Positions 8,806 through 18,033 of a DNA stretch of 36,632 nucleotides are shown here, one piece after another. Source of the stretch: Snowella sp031396835 (GTDB taxonomy: Bacteria; Cyanobacteriota; Cyanobacteriia; Cyanobacteriales; Microcystaceae); NCBI GenBank assembly GCA_031396835.1, contig JANNLO010000231.1, positions 1 through 36,632 of the forward strand. The letters are read 5' to 3'. Both the position numbers and the translations under genes were made by a program. The notes below the pieces were generated by a model, which was not told where the DNA came from, ran no database searches, and was given only the letters and a program-made list of their open reading frames with translations. How positions within the stretch are numbered: the stretch's first letter is position 1; every line of letters starts with the position of its first letter.

Positions 8806-9348
8806 TTAAGCCCACCAAGGCTCGTCATTGGTACGAAAATCGGTTTCTGTCCAAGGGCTGAAGGTCAGTTTATCTTCTTCGGTAACAGTGGCATGGGCCA
8901 AAGCCAGAGAAAGCGGTGCAGGGCCACGAACCATCTTACCTTCTGAGTTATATTGAGAGCCGTGACAAGGACACATGAATTTATCTTCATTGGCATTCCA
9001 AGGCACAACACAACCTAAATGGGTACAAATGGCGTTAATTCCATAATTTTCAATGGTTTTTTCACCTGTGATTACCATATAAGTCGGATCACCCTTAAGT
9101 CCTTGAGCCAAAGTGCGATCGCCAGCATTATGAGTTTTCAAAAATTCGCTGACAATAACATCATTTCCCAGCGCGTCTTTAGCCGTGACACCACCGCCAC
9201 CACTGCCGCTAGAAGGAGGAATAAAGTATTTGACGATGGGATAAAGTGCGCCAGCCGCAATACCAGTAATCGTGCCAAAGGTGAGTAAATTCATGAACTG
9301 ACGACGACCCAAATCTGGGACATCGGACGCACCTGAAAATTGAGTCAT
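8806..9348 (-). CDS. petC: Cytochrome b6f Rieske iron-sulfur protein
   Basis: The Rieske protein accepts electrons from plastoquinol in the b6f complex and hands them to cytochrome f. The 180-aa product has an N-terminal twin-arginine-like RRQF segment and one membrane anchor (about residues 20-42), a glycine-rich flexible hinge (about 47-54), and the 2Fe-2S ligands in CTHLGC (C108, H110) and CPCHGS (C126, H129). C113 and C128 are positioned for the conserved disulfide. It is the first gene of the petCA operon. No Shine-Dalgarno sequence is obvious before the ATG at 9348. Confidence 0.98.
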   Translation of the reverse strand: MTQFSGASDVPDLGRRQFMNLLTFGTITGIAAGALYPIVKYFIPPSSGSGGGGVTAKDALGNDVIVSEFLKTHNAGDRTLAQGLKGDPTYMVITGEKTIENYGINAICTHLGCVVPWNANEDKFMCPCHGSQYNSEGKMVRGPAPLSLALAHATVTEEDKLTFSPWTETDFRTNDEPWWA

Positions 9349-9728
9349 AATAAATCGTCTAAATTTGTATATTTTGGGGATAATATCTAAGATTGCGCCT
9401 AGATAGTGAAGTTTTTTACTCGTTTGACAAGTTGTTAATAGTCACCGAGAGTAAAAATCAAGGTGCTTGCGGATTAAAAAAAATTACAAGTCCAGATTAA
9501 ATTATGACAGAAAATGGCCTTCAAAGCTTTTAAAGACAAGCTCCATTGAGGTTTTAGAATTTAGTAAATTGTCCTAATCGTTAGGCTTAAACCAGATTTT
9601 ATGGAACACTTTCTGATAGATCTCAATCTTTAAAAATCAAAGTTAAATAGGGCGACAAAACGAAGACAAATTTTAGTTAATGTGTTTCCAAAAGCCTATT
9701 CATCAATTTAATAATTTAACCTAAAAAT
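9349..9728. other. 380-bp intergenic region between petC and pyk
   Basis: No ORF with coding character is visible. It should carry the petCA promoter and the 3' end of the pyk transcript, both on the minus strand. A small perfect dyad CCTAA-TCG-TTAGG lies at 9573-9585. I see no canonical T-tailed terminator for pyk and no confident promoter pair. Confidence 0.55.
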
Positions 9729-11522
9729 CTAGAGTAATGTTCCTGGCGCACTTGCCGCAGAACTGGGCATTGAACCCGAATAGACTAATCCTTTTTGGGC
9801 ATCTAGGGTAAGAATCGCCCCTTCTCGGATAAGTTTCGTAGCATCTTTAAAGCCAACAATCACAGGCACACCCAACCTTAAACCAATAACAGCCGCGTGA
9901 CTGGTCAAACTAGATTCTTCTGTGATAATTCCCGCAGCTTTTCGCATGACTTCAACAAATTCCGCACTTGTCGCTGGAACAACTAAAAGTTCGCCTGCAT
10001 TAAATTGACTGAGTTCACGGGAATTGTTCGCAACCCTTGCCCTGCCGCTAACTGCTCCTTGACCAATGCCGACTCCTCGACCAAGTATTGCTTTCACCAC
10101 TTCGACTTTAATTAAATCTGTTGAACCTGCAACTCCTTGAAGCGTTCCCGCCGTCATTACTACTAAGTCTCCATCATTCAGAAAGCCATTTTCCTGGGCC
10201 ACATTCATCGCCGCTTGGAAAGTTTGACTAGTAGAAGGCAAATCCAATACTAGTAAAGGTTTAACACCCCAAACTAATTGTAATTGTCGAGAAACATCTA
10301 CATGGGGAGTTACGGCTAAAATCGGGGTTTTAGGACGAAATTTAGAAACATGGCGGGCCGTTGAACCCGTTTTTGTTAGGGTCATAATAGCTGCGGCATT
10401 AAGCTGTTCTGCAATATTGCTCACGGCGGCTGAGATGGCATTGGGAATTGAGGTTCGAGGATTGGAGGAAAATTGGGTATTAATATGTTCTTGTTCGATC
10501 CGTTCTGCAATTCGTGCCATTGTTGCGACAGCTTCTACTGCAAATTTACCAATCGCCGTTTCATTGGATAACATCACTGCATCCGTGCCATCGAGAATCG
10601 CATTGGCCACATCAGAGACTTCTGCCCTAGTTGGACGAGGATTATTAACCATGCTGTCGAGCATCTGAGTTGCGGTAATAACTGGAATACCCAACTGATT
10701 CGCCATTGCAATTAATCTTTTTTGTAAAATCGGCACATCTTCGGCGGGTAACTCAACTCCTAAATCGCCCCTAGCCACCATTACGCCATCACATTTTTCT
10801 AAAATTTCTTGCATTGCTTCGATCGCTTCATGTTTTTCGATTTTGGCAATCACAGGAACACATTTTCCCGCACTGGCAATTAAACTTTTAATTTCATCAA
10901 TATCTTCGGGGTTACGAACAAAACTCAGAGCAACCCAATCCACTCCTTGATCTAACCCAAACATTAAATCTTCTTTATCTTTATCTGTCAAGGCTTTAAT
11001 GGACAGACAAACTCCTGGAAAATTAACTCCTTTATTGCTTGATAATGTGCCGCCAACCACAACCCGACAAATTAAATCTTGTTTTTCGTGGTCAATTTTT
11101 TCAACCACCATCTCTAATTTGCCATCGTCTAGCAGAATATTTGCGCCATTCGGTACTTCATCCACCAGTTTGTCATAGGTAACTGAGCTAATTTCTTGGC
11201 AACATTCTACTTTACGGCTAGTTAAAATAAAGCGATCGCCATTTTTAAGTTCAATTGATTGGGTGGTATTAGTAAATTTCCCGACTCGAATTTTTGGGCC
11301 TTGCAAATCTTGTAGAATGCCAACTGGTTGATTGAGTTCAAAAGCGGTTTGACGAATCAGACGAATACTGTGGTGATGATAATCGTGATCGCCGTGGGAA
11401 AAATTTAAACGAAAAGTCGTTGCCCCAGCTTGGATCAATTGGCGGAGAACTTCCTTATTTTGCGTGGCGGGGCCAATTGTAGCGACAATTTTTGTACGAC
11501 GGGGTAACGGTGAAGGTTTCAT
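9729..11522 (-). CDS. pyk: Pyruvate kinase with C-terminal PEP-utiliser mobile domain
   Basis: Pyruvate kinase converts phosphoenolpyruvate and ADP to pyruvate and ATP at the end of glycolysis. The 597-aa product starts RRTKIVATIGPAT, carries the catalytic Lys in VIAKIEKHEA (K227) with metal ligand E229, and the nucleotide-site MVARGDLGVELP (about 248-259). About 480 residues form the normal enzyme. The extra C-terminal part, roughly 488-583, matches the PEP-utilising mobile domain, with LTSHAAVIG placing a His at 542 as in the phosphohistidine domain of PPDK and EI. This long form is known in cyanobacteria and Bacillus. It is separated by 117 bp from the lipase-like gene upstream. Confidence 0.96.
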   Translation of the reverse strand: MKPSPLPRRTKIVATIGPATQNKEVLRQLIQAGATTFRLNFSHGDHDYHHHSIRLIRQTAFELNQPVGILQDLQGPKIRVGKFTNTTQSIELKNGDRFILTSRKVECCQEISSVTYDKLVDEVPNGANILLDDGKLEMVVEKIDHEKQDLICRVVVGGTLSSNKGVNFPGVCLSIKALTDKDKEDLMFGLDQGVDWVALSFVRNPEDIDEIKSLIASAGKCVPVIAKIEKHEAIEAMQEILEKCDGVMVARGDLGVELPAEDVPILQKRLIAMANQLGIPVITATQMLDSMVNNPRPTRAEVSDVANAILDGTDAVMLSNETAIGKFAVEAVATMARIAERIEQEHINTQFSSNPRTSIPNAISAAVSNIAEQLNAAAIMTLTKTGSTARHVSKFRPKTPILAVTPHVDVSRQLQLVWGVKPLLVLDLPSTSQTFQAAMNVAQENGFLNDGDLVVMTAGTLQGVAGSTDLIKVEVVKAILGRGVGIGQGAVSGRARVANNSRELSQFNAGELLVVPATSAEFVEVMRKAAGIITEESSLTSHAAVIGLRLGVPVIVGFKDATKLIREGAILTLDAQKGLVYSGSMPSSAASAPGTLL

Positions 11523-11639
11523 GGCTGGGGGAAAGAAATTAATCAGTAATAATACAAGGCTTGGGACATGGTTGACTAGTCTTTTCCATTATCAATGAGG
11601 ATTGCCCTAATCGTTATATTGTTTTTAGGGATTACTAAT

Positions 11640-12245
11640 CTAAGAATTTTCTAACGTGTCAGATAAAGCCGATACGATAAGTTTTAAAACACGAGGATCA
11701 GAGACCATCCAAGCATGAACTGCAACAGGAATAGAAATTTCTTGACCTATTCCCATTTTGGAACTGTGGGCAGGCAGGATCATCAAATCATAGGGAGTCC
11801 AAAGATTAGTCATTTGAACTTGACTCAAACATTGATCGCAATCTTGATTTAAGTCTTGCAAAAAAGAACTATTCATTCGCATTTGGACAATTCCTGCAAG
11901 AGATAAAGGATAAGCCGTTAATGTGCCATTGTTGGGGGCAGAAATAGTTATGTATCGAGCTACTTTTTCAACTCCGCCCAAACGTTGCAAATAATAACGA
12001 GTCACCAATCCACCCATGCTAAAACCCACTAGATCAATGATTTGGTCTGGGGCAAAAGTTTGATCAACATAATCTGCAACTTGTTTAGCCAAGTGATCAA
12101 GTGGTGCTGAGCCGTCATTCGGTTTGAGATTAAGTCCATGAACTGACCAGCCTAATTTATTGAGGTGAGCGGACAGTGCTTTAAACTTAATAACGGTGTC
12201 ATAAAGTCCATGCACTAAAAGGACGGGATTTCGTTGTTTTAACAT
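11640..12245 (-). CDS. Lipase-like alpha/beta hydrolase
   Basis: A 201-aa alpha/beta hydrolase of the triacylglycerol lipase/esterase type. The HGLYD segment at residues 12-16 fits the oxyanion-hole HG motif, GFSMGG places the nucleophile Ser at 76, and TPYDLMILPAH (Asp153) and AVHAWM (His177) are good candidates for the rest of the triad. There is no signal peptide, so it is probably cytoplasmic or membrane-associated. It is shorter than true lipases because no lid domain is present. The natural ester substrate cannot be told from sequence. Its start is 48 bp from the divergent glycosyltransferase gene. Confidence 0.82.
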   Translation of the reverse strand: MLKQRNPVLLVHGLYDTVIKFKALSAHLNKLGWSVHGLNLKPNDGSAPLDHLAKQVADYVDQTFAPDQIIDLVGFSMGGLVTRYYLQRLGGVEKVARYITISAPNNGTLTAYPLSLAGIVQMRMNSSFLQDLNQDCDQCLSQVQMTNLWTPYDLMILPAHSSKMGIGQEISIPVAVHAWMVSDPRVLKLIVSALSDTLENS

Positions 12246-12293
12246 TTTTCTGAGATTACATTTTAATTAACTTTACAACAATTTTTTTAACTT

Positions 12294-14780
12294 ATGAAGG
12301 AACGGCAAACAGGTCTTACAAAAAATAAAATAGGATTAATTTTAGGTTTAATTTGGTTAGTTAGTAATTTCTGCGATCGCCTTTGGTTGATGTTAGATAA
12401 ATCGGTTCCTGCTTGGGATCAAAGTAATCATTTAGCCTATTCTCTGGAATATCTGAGAGCGTTACAAAATCCTAATTTTATCAGTGGAGAATGGTGGCGA
12501 CAATTTTGGATGTTATCTAATAAATATCCACCTTTAACTTATTTAGTTAGTGTTCCTTTTCAACAAATTTGGGGTCTTGGTAATGATCAAGCTTTGTTGA
12601 CGAATTTTGTTTATAGTGCTGTTTTAATTTTTTCCGTTTATATTATCGGCAAAACTTTATTTAATTCAGAAATTGGGCTATGGGGAGCAGCTTTTTCGGT
12701 TCTTTTTCCTCGACTATATCAAACGCGACTGCAATTTTTATTAGATACTCCTTTATTAGTTTTAACAATTGCTTGTTTTGCTTGTTTAACGCTTTGGAAA
12801 CTATCTCAAACTCGACGTGAGCAGTGGATTTATACAATCATTTTGGGAGTTTGTTTAGGATTAGGATTATTGACAAAACAAAGTATTTTATTTTATCTAA
12901 TCGGCCCGATTATTTATTTAAATATTACCTATCTATGGAAACGAGAATGGGAAAGAATAATACAATTTTTAACAAGTTTTATTATTTCTATTTTTATTTG
13001 GTTTCCCTGGTATCGAACTAATTTTATTTATCTTTTTAGTACGGCTCAAAATTCTAATGCAATTCCAGCAGCTTTAGAAGGCGATCCATCAGTTAATACA
13101 TTTGCCGCTTGGACTTATTATGGTCAGGATTTACCTTTAGCAGTTTCTTGGGTTTTATTAATTGTTCCCATCGTCGGTTTATTATTACATTTATTCGGAC
13201 TTTTTTCTAATAAGAGTTTATTAATTGAAGGTAAAAAAGCATTTCCTAGTATTATTTGGTTAAGCATTTATTTTATCAGTACCTATCTTATTTGTTCAGC
13301 ACTTTATAATAAAGATAGTCGCTACATAATGCCCTATTTACCAATTTTAGGAATCTTTTTAGCCTATTGTTTAACTCTCTGGCGGGGACGTTGGCAATTT
13401 GTTCGTTGGTCAACTTTGGCGATCGCGTTTGTCGTAATGATCATGAATTTATTTCCCATTGCGGCAACAGATCAATTAACATTAGCTTTAAGTCCAGGAG
13501 TATTATTTCGTCCTTACTTAGAACAACCTGTTCCTAATGCAGAATTAGTTAAAAAAGTCATTCAAACAACTCCTTATCAAATTGCTAATTTAGGTGTAAT
13601 TCCTAATACAAATTCCATTAATCATAATACGCTTAATTATTTTGGAGCCTTAGAAAATTTTCAAGTTTACGGCAGAGAACTAGGAAATACCACTGAAACC
13701 GTCACCCAAGATAGTCAAGCATTTGATTGGTTTATTACTAAAACAGGAGAAAATGGTTTTGCTAGAGAACCTCAATTAGCCTTTGCTAAAAAGTTAGCGA
13801 ATAATTCTAATTTTGAATCTATTAAAAACTGGGAATTATCTGATCAAAGTAAGCTTAATCTTTATCATCGAATTAATCCTTCCGTTACCGTTAATCCCCT
13901 CAATAAAAATGTAGATAATATTCATCTTGACTTGGTGAGTATTGCCAATAAAATTGCTAGTGAGCGACCAGTTACAATCTCTTATGAATGGTCTGGTTCG
14001 TGGCAAAAACTAACTTCTGGTTTGGTCTTATTAACTTGGCAATCTCTGAGTAATCCTAAGGATTTTTGGATTCATGATCATGCGATTGGTTTAGGGACAT
14101 TATTAAAGCCGAATGATGCCAAAAAAAATCAAAGTTTACAAGTTGTTGAACAGATAGCCATGTTTCCAACCCCCAATTTACCCGAAGGAGAATATCAATT
14201 AAAAGCAACTTTTTTAGATTATAAAACTGGTAAAATAGAAATAATTAATATACCAGATTTCAAAATTATTCTGGATAATAAAACGCCAAAACTATCAGCA
14301 TTAAACCCGGATTTTGTTACCCAATTGCGACAATTAGCTTTAAATTTACCCAAAGGAATTAAAGGCTTAGACCCAATTTTTCGACAGGTAGATCGACTTA
14401 ATGTTTATGATCCAACTCAAGATTATCTCAAACAAGTTGATGCTTCTTTATCTTATCGTTTACAATCGCAATCTCAATATGCTGTGAGTTGGACTTATGC
14501 CCAAGTTTTAGCAAGAGTTTTACAACAAAATCCCCAAGCCGCGATCGCATCTCTAAAATCATTAGTTAAACTTGATCCTAATAATCCTTATTCCCATGCT
14601 TATTTAGCTTTTGTTTATATCTATGATTGGCAAGGAAAAGCCGCCGAAATTGCCTTAGAACCTGCCTTAAAATTAGCTCCTGATAATGTAGAAATTAATG
14701 CTTTAAAAGGTGTTGCTTTAATTATGCAAGGAAAGTTTATTCAGGCATGGAAAATATTATCGCCAATTTTAAATAAATAG
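12294..14780 (+). CDS. GT39-like membrane glycosyltransferase with C-terminal TPR repeats
   Basis: An 828-aa GT-C-type glycosyltransferase. The first ~420 residues hold about ten membrane spans. The acidic WDQSNH at 41-46 lies in the first outer loop where GT39/ArnT-type enzymes keep the catalytic Asp, and KYPPLTYL (78-85) resembles the KPPL motif of that family. A soluble part follows, and from about residue 715 there are two to three TPR-like units (NPQAAIASLKSLVKLDPNNP and LAPDNVEINALKGVAL). Such enzymes use polyprenyl-phosphate sugars to decorate proteins or lipids outside the cytoplasmic membrane; acceptor unknown. Its stop is 62 bp from the convergent pentapeptide gene. The gene is strongly AT-rich. 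Confidence 0.8.
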   Translation: MKERQTGLTKNKIGLILGLIWLVSNFCDRLWLMLDKSVPAWDQSNHLAYSLEYLRALQNPNFISGEWWRQFWMLSNKYPPLTYLVSVPFQQIWGLGNDQALLTNFVYSAVLIFSVYIIGKTLFNSEIGLWGAAFSVLFPRLYQTRLQFLLDTPLLVLTIACFACLTLWKLSQTRREQWIYTIILGVCLGLGLLTKQSILFYLIGPIIYLNITYLWKREWERIIQFLTSFIISIFIWFPWYRTNFIYLFSTAQNSNAIPAALEGDPSVNTFAAWTYYGQDLPLAVSWVLLIVPIVGLLLHLFGLFSNKSLLIEGKKAFPSIIWLSIYFISTYLICSALYNKDSRYIMPYLPILGIFLAYCLTLWRGRWQFVRWSTLAIAFVVMIMNLFPIAATDQLTLALSPGVLFRPYLEQPVPNAELVKKVIQTTPYQIANLGVIPNTNSINHNTLNYFGALENFQVYGRELGNTTETVTQDSQAFDWFITKTGENGFAREPQLAFAKKLANNSNFESIKNWELSDQSKLNLYHRINPSVTVNPLNKNVDNIHLDLVSIANKIASERPVTISYEWSGSWQKLTSGLVLLTWQSLSNPKDFWIHDHAIGLGTLLKPNDAKKNQSLQVVEQIAMFPTPNLPEGEYQLKATFLDYKTGKIEIINIPDFKIILDNKTPKLSALNPDFVTQLRQLALNLPKGIKGLDPIFRQVDRLNVYDPTQDYLKQVDASLSYRLQSQSQYAVSWTYAQVLARVLQQNPQAAIASLKSLVKLDPNNPYSHAYLAFVYIYDWQGKAAEIALEPALKLAPDNVEINALKGVALIMQGKFIQAWKILSPILNK

Positions 14781-14842
14781 ATTTTAATGATCTTGTTTAA
14801 AACAGTAATTGTGATGGCAGAGATTGAGCTTATTAACTAATT

Positions 14843-16840
14843 TTATCGTAAATAAATAAGCAAGTTTAAACCAGGGATTGTCCGAGATAATGTCCACAAT
14901 AATAATGATAGGTATAAAATCCCTAAAATCCATTGATACCATGCTAAAAAACTCACAATTCCAGGTAAATATTCATCTCGTAAACGAATATCATTAAAGC
15001 CTAATTTAATTAAATTATTGCAACTAAAATCATAATAATTCAGCCAATTCCAATGTCGTTGCCAATTCAAATGGGTATAGCGATCGCGAAAAAGTGGAAA
15101 TTCTGGAATAACGGGCAATCTAACAATTAAAAGTCGTAATTGTCGCATACTACCATCTTGAGTTAGATAGGAAGTTTTTAATAAATTATGATAGCGACCT
15201 TGATAATATAACTGACCGATTAATAAACCCGAAAGTGGCAGAATAATTAATCCTAAACCCAGTAAAGTTAACCCAGGTTTAGAAGTTGACGTAAAGATAT
15301 TAGTTAAGCCAATTACTATTAGTCCAATAAAACTACTAATAATATAAATACTCTCTGTTTTATCAGGTAAAATTGGATGAGGATACCAACGTCTGACCCG
15401 ATCAATTAACCAAAAAATCGCTCCAAAATAAGCAATTGTGATAATGCCTATTCCTAAAACTAAATTAACATTTGTACCATAATTACTAAATAACAATAAG
15501 CCATTTAAAATGAACCAATCATTTAAATTTCCGAGCCAGGTTATCAGCGATCGCCAATCTCTAGGCATTCTTAAAAGTTCTTGACCGAGTTGTTTATGTT
15601 TAAGTTTTTGGGCTGTATATTCGACTTGATTTGCATCAGGAATTTGTTCTAAATCTCGAAAATTACGAACTAAATTACGAACAACTGTTTCATTATCTTT
15701 CAAACCTGAAAGCGTAATTACTCGACCAATAATAGTCTTATCTCCTAATAATTTTGCTTGGTCTGAATCAAAAGCTAGACCCGATACATCAATTTTAGCA
15801 AAGGGAAAAAAAACACTATTACTAAAATCTAATTGTCCTAATAATTTGACATCATGAAAGTCAATAGTTTGATTAAATCGAGTAGAGCGAAAGGCAGCAG
15901 ATTTTTCAAATGTTGCATTAGTAAAATTTAGATTTTGGAAAAAGTGACTCTGGGAAAATAAAACGCGATCGCCCCAATTAACTTGTTCAAAATAAGTATT
16001 TTTTAGCCACTGAATTTCCGTAAAATTAGCAAGTTGTAAAAATCGAGATGCTTGAAAATTAGCTTCTGCCCAAAAATGGCTATTTTTAAAATCAGTTATT
16101 CCTTGAAATTTAGTTTGACGGAATTTAGTTTGCCCAAAAAATGAACTCTGAGAAAAATCTACATTCCGATTAAAAATCCCTTTTGAAAGGTTTAAATCTC
16201 GACCAAAACGTGATTCTATCCAATTACTATCTTGATTAAATTTAATATCTTCTCCTTCAATTCTTTGTAAAAAAAATGTTTTAGAAAAATCAGTTTTTCC
16301 TGTAAATACAACTCCTTGAAACTTTAATAAACCCCGAAAAATATTGATAGAAGTAATTTTTTCTCCTGTTTCTGAAAGGTAATTAGGATCTCTTGCTAAT
16401 AATTCTTTTTCAGCTGTTATTAATTTTTGAGGTAAGGTTGCCTGAGAAAGTTGGACAGATAATCCTAACTTATTAATATTAAAGTCTCCTCGAATTAGGC
16501 TATTACTTAAATCCAAACCTAAAGGCTTAGTTGATCGATTAAATTGATTTTGTAATTGTTGATAGAATTGATCTCGAAATTCAAGATTATCAGGCGTTAA
16601 ATCAATCTCAAAATCTTGTAAATTAATAATTAAAGATCCATCATTCAAGACAGGATTACTTAGTCGTTCTTGCAATAATGGTTCAATCAAAATTATTCTT
16701 TCTGATGCGGCTAAAACAGGCTTATAATATAAAAACCAAAGTATAATAATTAAACAAAATAAAATAAATTTTTGATGATTTTCAACCTGACTTAGATCTT
16801 TTTTAATTCTTTTTAAATTATTTTTAATATTAAGTAACAT
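14843..16840 (-). CDS. Pentapeptide-repeat membrane protein
   Basis: A 665-aa protein of unknown function. It has a hydrophobic N-terminal segment (about 25-44) ending PVLAAS, likely a cleaved signal peptide or anchor. Residues ~175-345 show degenerate pentapeptide repeats with regular Phe every five residues (for example TKFRQTKFQGITDFKNSHF), which fold as a right-handed beta-helix. The C-terminal third carries about four membrane spans (near 455-480, 497-516, 523-546 and 627-652). The helix therefore probably faces the periplasm or lumen. The TPR gene at 16919-17674 is 78 bp upstream on the same strand, so they may be an operon. Confidence 0.75.
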   Translation of the reverse strand: MLLNIKNNLKRIKKDLSQVENHQKFILFCLIIILWFLYYKPVLAASERIILIEPLLQERLSNPVLNDGSLIINLQDFEIDLTPDNLEFRDQFYQQLQNQFNRSTKPLGLDLSNSLIRGDFNINKLGLSVQLSQATLPQKLITAEKELLARDPNYLSETGEKITSINIFRGLLKFQGVVFTGKTDFSKTFFLQRIEGEDIKFNQDSNWIESRFGRDLNLSKGIFNRNVDFSQSSFFGQTKFRQTKFQGITDFKNSHFWAEANFQASRFLQLANFTEIQWLKNTYFEQVNWGDRVLFSQSHFFQNLNFTNATFEKSAAFRSTRFNQTIDFHDVKLLGQLDFSNSVFFPFAKIDVSGLAFDSDQAKLLGDKTIIGRVITLSGLKDNETVVRNLVRNFRDLEQIPDANQVEYTAQKLKHKQLGQELLRMPRDWRSLITWLGNLNDWFILNGLLLFSNYGTNVNLVLGIGIITIAYFGAIFWLIDRVRRWYPHPILPDKTESIYIISSFIGLIVIGLTNIFTSTSKPGLTLLGLGLIILPLSGLLIGQLYYQGRYHNLLKTSYLTQDGSMRQLRLLIVRLPVIPEFPLFRDRYTHLNWQRHWNWLNYYDFSCNNLIKLGFNDIRLRDEYLPGIVSFLAWYQWILGILYLSLLLWTLSRTIPGLNLLIYLR

Positions 16841-16918
16841 ATTTATTTCTATGGATAAAAATAAGTTTTTAAGATGCTATTTGAATTTATTTTTTATGAG
16901 TCAATCTAGAAATATTAT

Positions 16919-17674
16919 TTAAGGTGAAGGTTGGGGATTAATTGAATTTAATTGTTGTAATTCTTTTAATTCTTTTTCTAATTGATTAATTTGCAATTGT
17001 AACTGATTTAGCTTTTCTTGGTTGCTTTGTTCACGATGCATTTCAATAATAGAAATCTCATTTTTTAGATTTTCTTGATCTTGTTTAAGTTTAGTAATTT
17101 CTTGATTAAATATCTTTTCAATAGTCTCAAGTTTGTCGCGTTTTTGTAATACATAAGGCAATCCTCCTTGCCAAAATAAAACACCAATTACTCCTGCGAT
17201 CGCGGCTCCCGTAAATAAGCTTAAACCAATTAACCACTGCTGTCGTTGTTGACAAGATTTAGTTAATGTCATCAACAGATTAAGAGCTTCTTCTGAGTTG
17301 GGTTGAATCATTAAACATTGACGAACTCTTAGCTTTATTTGCTCTTCATCTCCACGTTGATGTTTATCATACCAACGCCCTAAATATGCCTGAGCTAACG
17401 ACAATAACATTTCTATATTTCCTGGATTAAATGCGATCGCTTCTTGAAATTCTTCAATGGCATCATCCCAAAGTTTGAGGCGAGTAAAACCTAGACCGCG
17501 AGTATAATGATCTTGAGATTGTTGTTGAGCAAATTGAATTTCTTCAGGAGCAATTCCCAAATCTGTCGCAATTTTTTCTAAGTCTTCAGCAGTGGGAATA
17601 CGATTAGTTGATTGACTTAATTCGGTGACTCGCTGAATATAATTATCAATAACTCCACTCGGTAGAAAAGACAT
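16919..17674 (-). CDS. TPR protein with one membrane span and C-terminal coiled coil
   Basis: A 251-aa protein of unknown function. After an N-terminal helical region, residues ~52-137 contain TPR-like helices (DDAIEEFQEAIAFNPGN and LMIQPNSEEALNLL). A single membrane span follows at about 146-168, then a strongly charged heptad-type coiled coil at about 176-243 rich in Gln, Glu and Lys, and a short Pro/Ser tail. This would place the TPR and coiled coil on opposite sides of a membrane, suggesting a scaffold or tether. It is upstream of, and co-directional with, the pentapeptide-repeat membrane protein. Start ATG 17674 is the first in frame. Confidence 0.72.
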   Translation of the reverse strand: MSFLPSGVIDNYIQRVTELSQSTNRIPTAEDLEKIATDLGIAPEEIQFAQQQSQDHYTRGLGFTRLKLWDDAIEEFQEAIAFNPGNIEMLLSLAQAYLGRWYDKHQRGDEEQIKLRVRQCLMIQPNSEEALNLLMTLTKSCQQRQQWLIGLSLFTGAAIAGVIGVLFWQGGLPYVLQKRDKLETIEKIFNQEITKLKQDQENLKNEISIIEMHREQSNQEKLNQLQLQINQLEKELKELQQLNSINPQPSP

Positions 17675-18033
17675 AAAAAGAAGTTTAAAAAAATATTTTG
17701 GCTAGATTTTGATTTGATATTTATTTTGTAATAAGCTAAGATTTAGTGTTTTTAATATCAGTTCAAGATAAAAAAAGAGAAGCAGATCTATCATTTGTCC
17801 AGTTTACAAGTTTTGTTTTGTAATTTTAATGTTTTTACAAATTATTTAAACCTTAAAACTTTTCACATTTACTAACTAATAATGTAAAATTGCGAAAGGT
17901 GTGTTGTGCTTAAGTGAAAATAATGGCTATTTTAATTTTTCCCATCATAATTACCATCGCAACTTCAAATTATTATTATCTTGATTGATTTTGGTAATAT
18001 TTACTAGTAATACTTTTAAAAGGATTTTTTCCT
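17675..18033. other. 359-bp AT-rich divergent intergenic region
   Basis: This lies between the divergent TPR gene and the PPC-domain gene and should carry promoters for both. It is very AT-rich and I find no ORF, strong hairpin or clear -35/-10 pair. An AAGGA is followed by TCCT just before the ATG at 18034, which could form a weak 4-bp hairpin over the ribosome binding site. Confidence 0.5.

Noticed and set aside
9568..11616. A 16-bp motif (ATTGYCCTAATCGTTA) on both sides of pyk, at 9568-9583 and 11601-11616, 15 of 16 identical
   Set aside because: In a 36-kb AT-rich window several such pairs are expected by chance, and the positions relative to starts differ.
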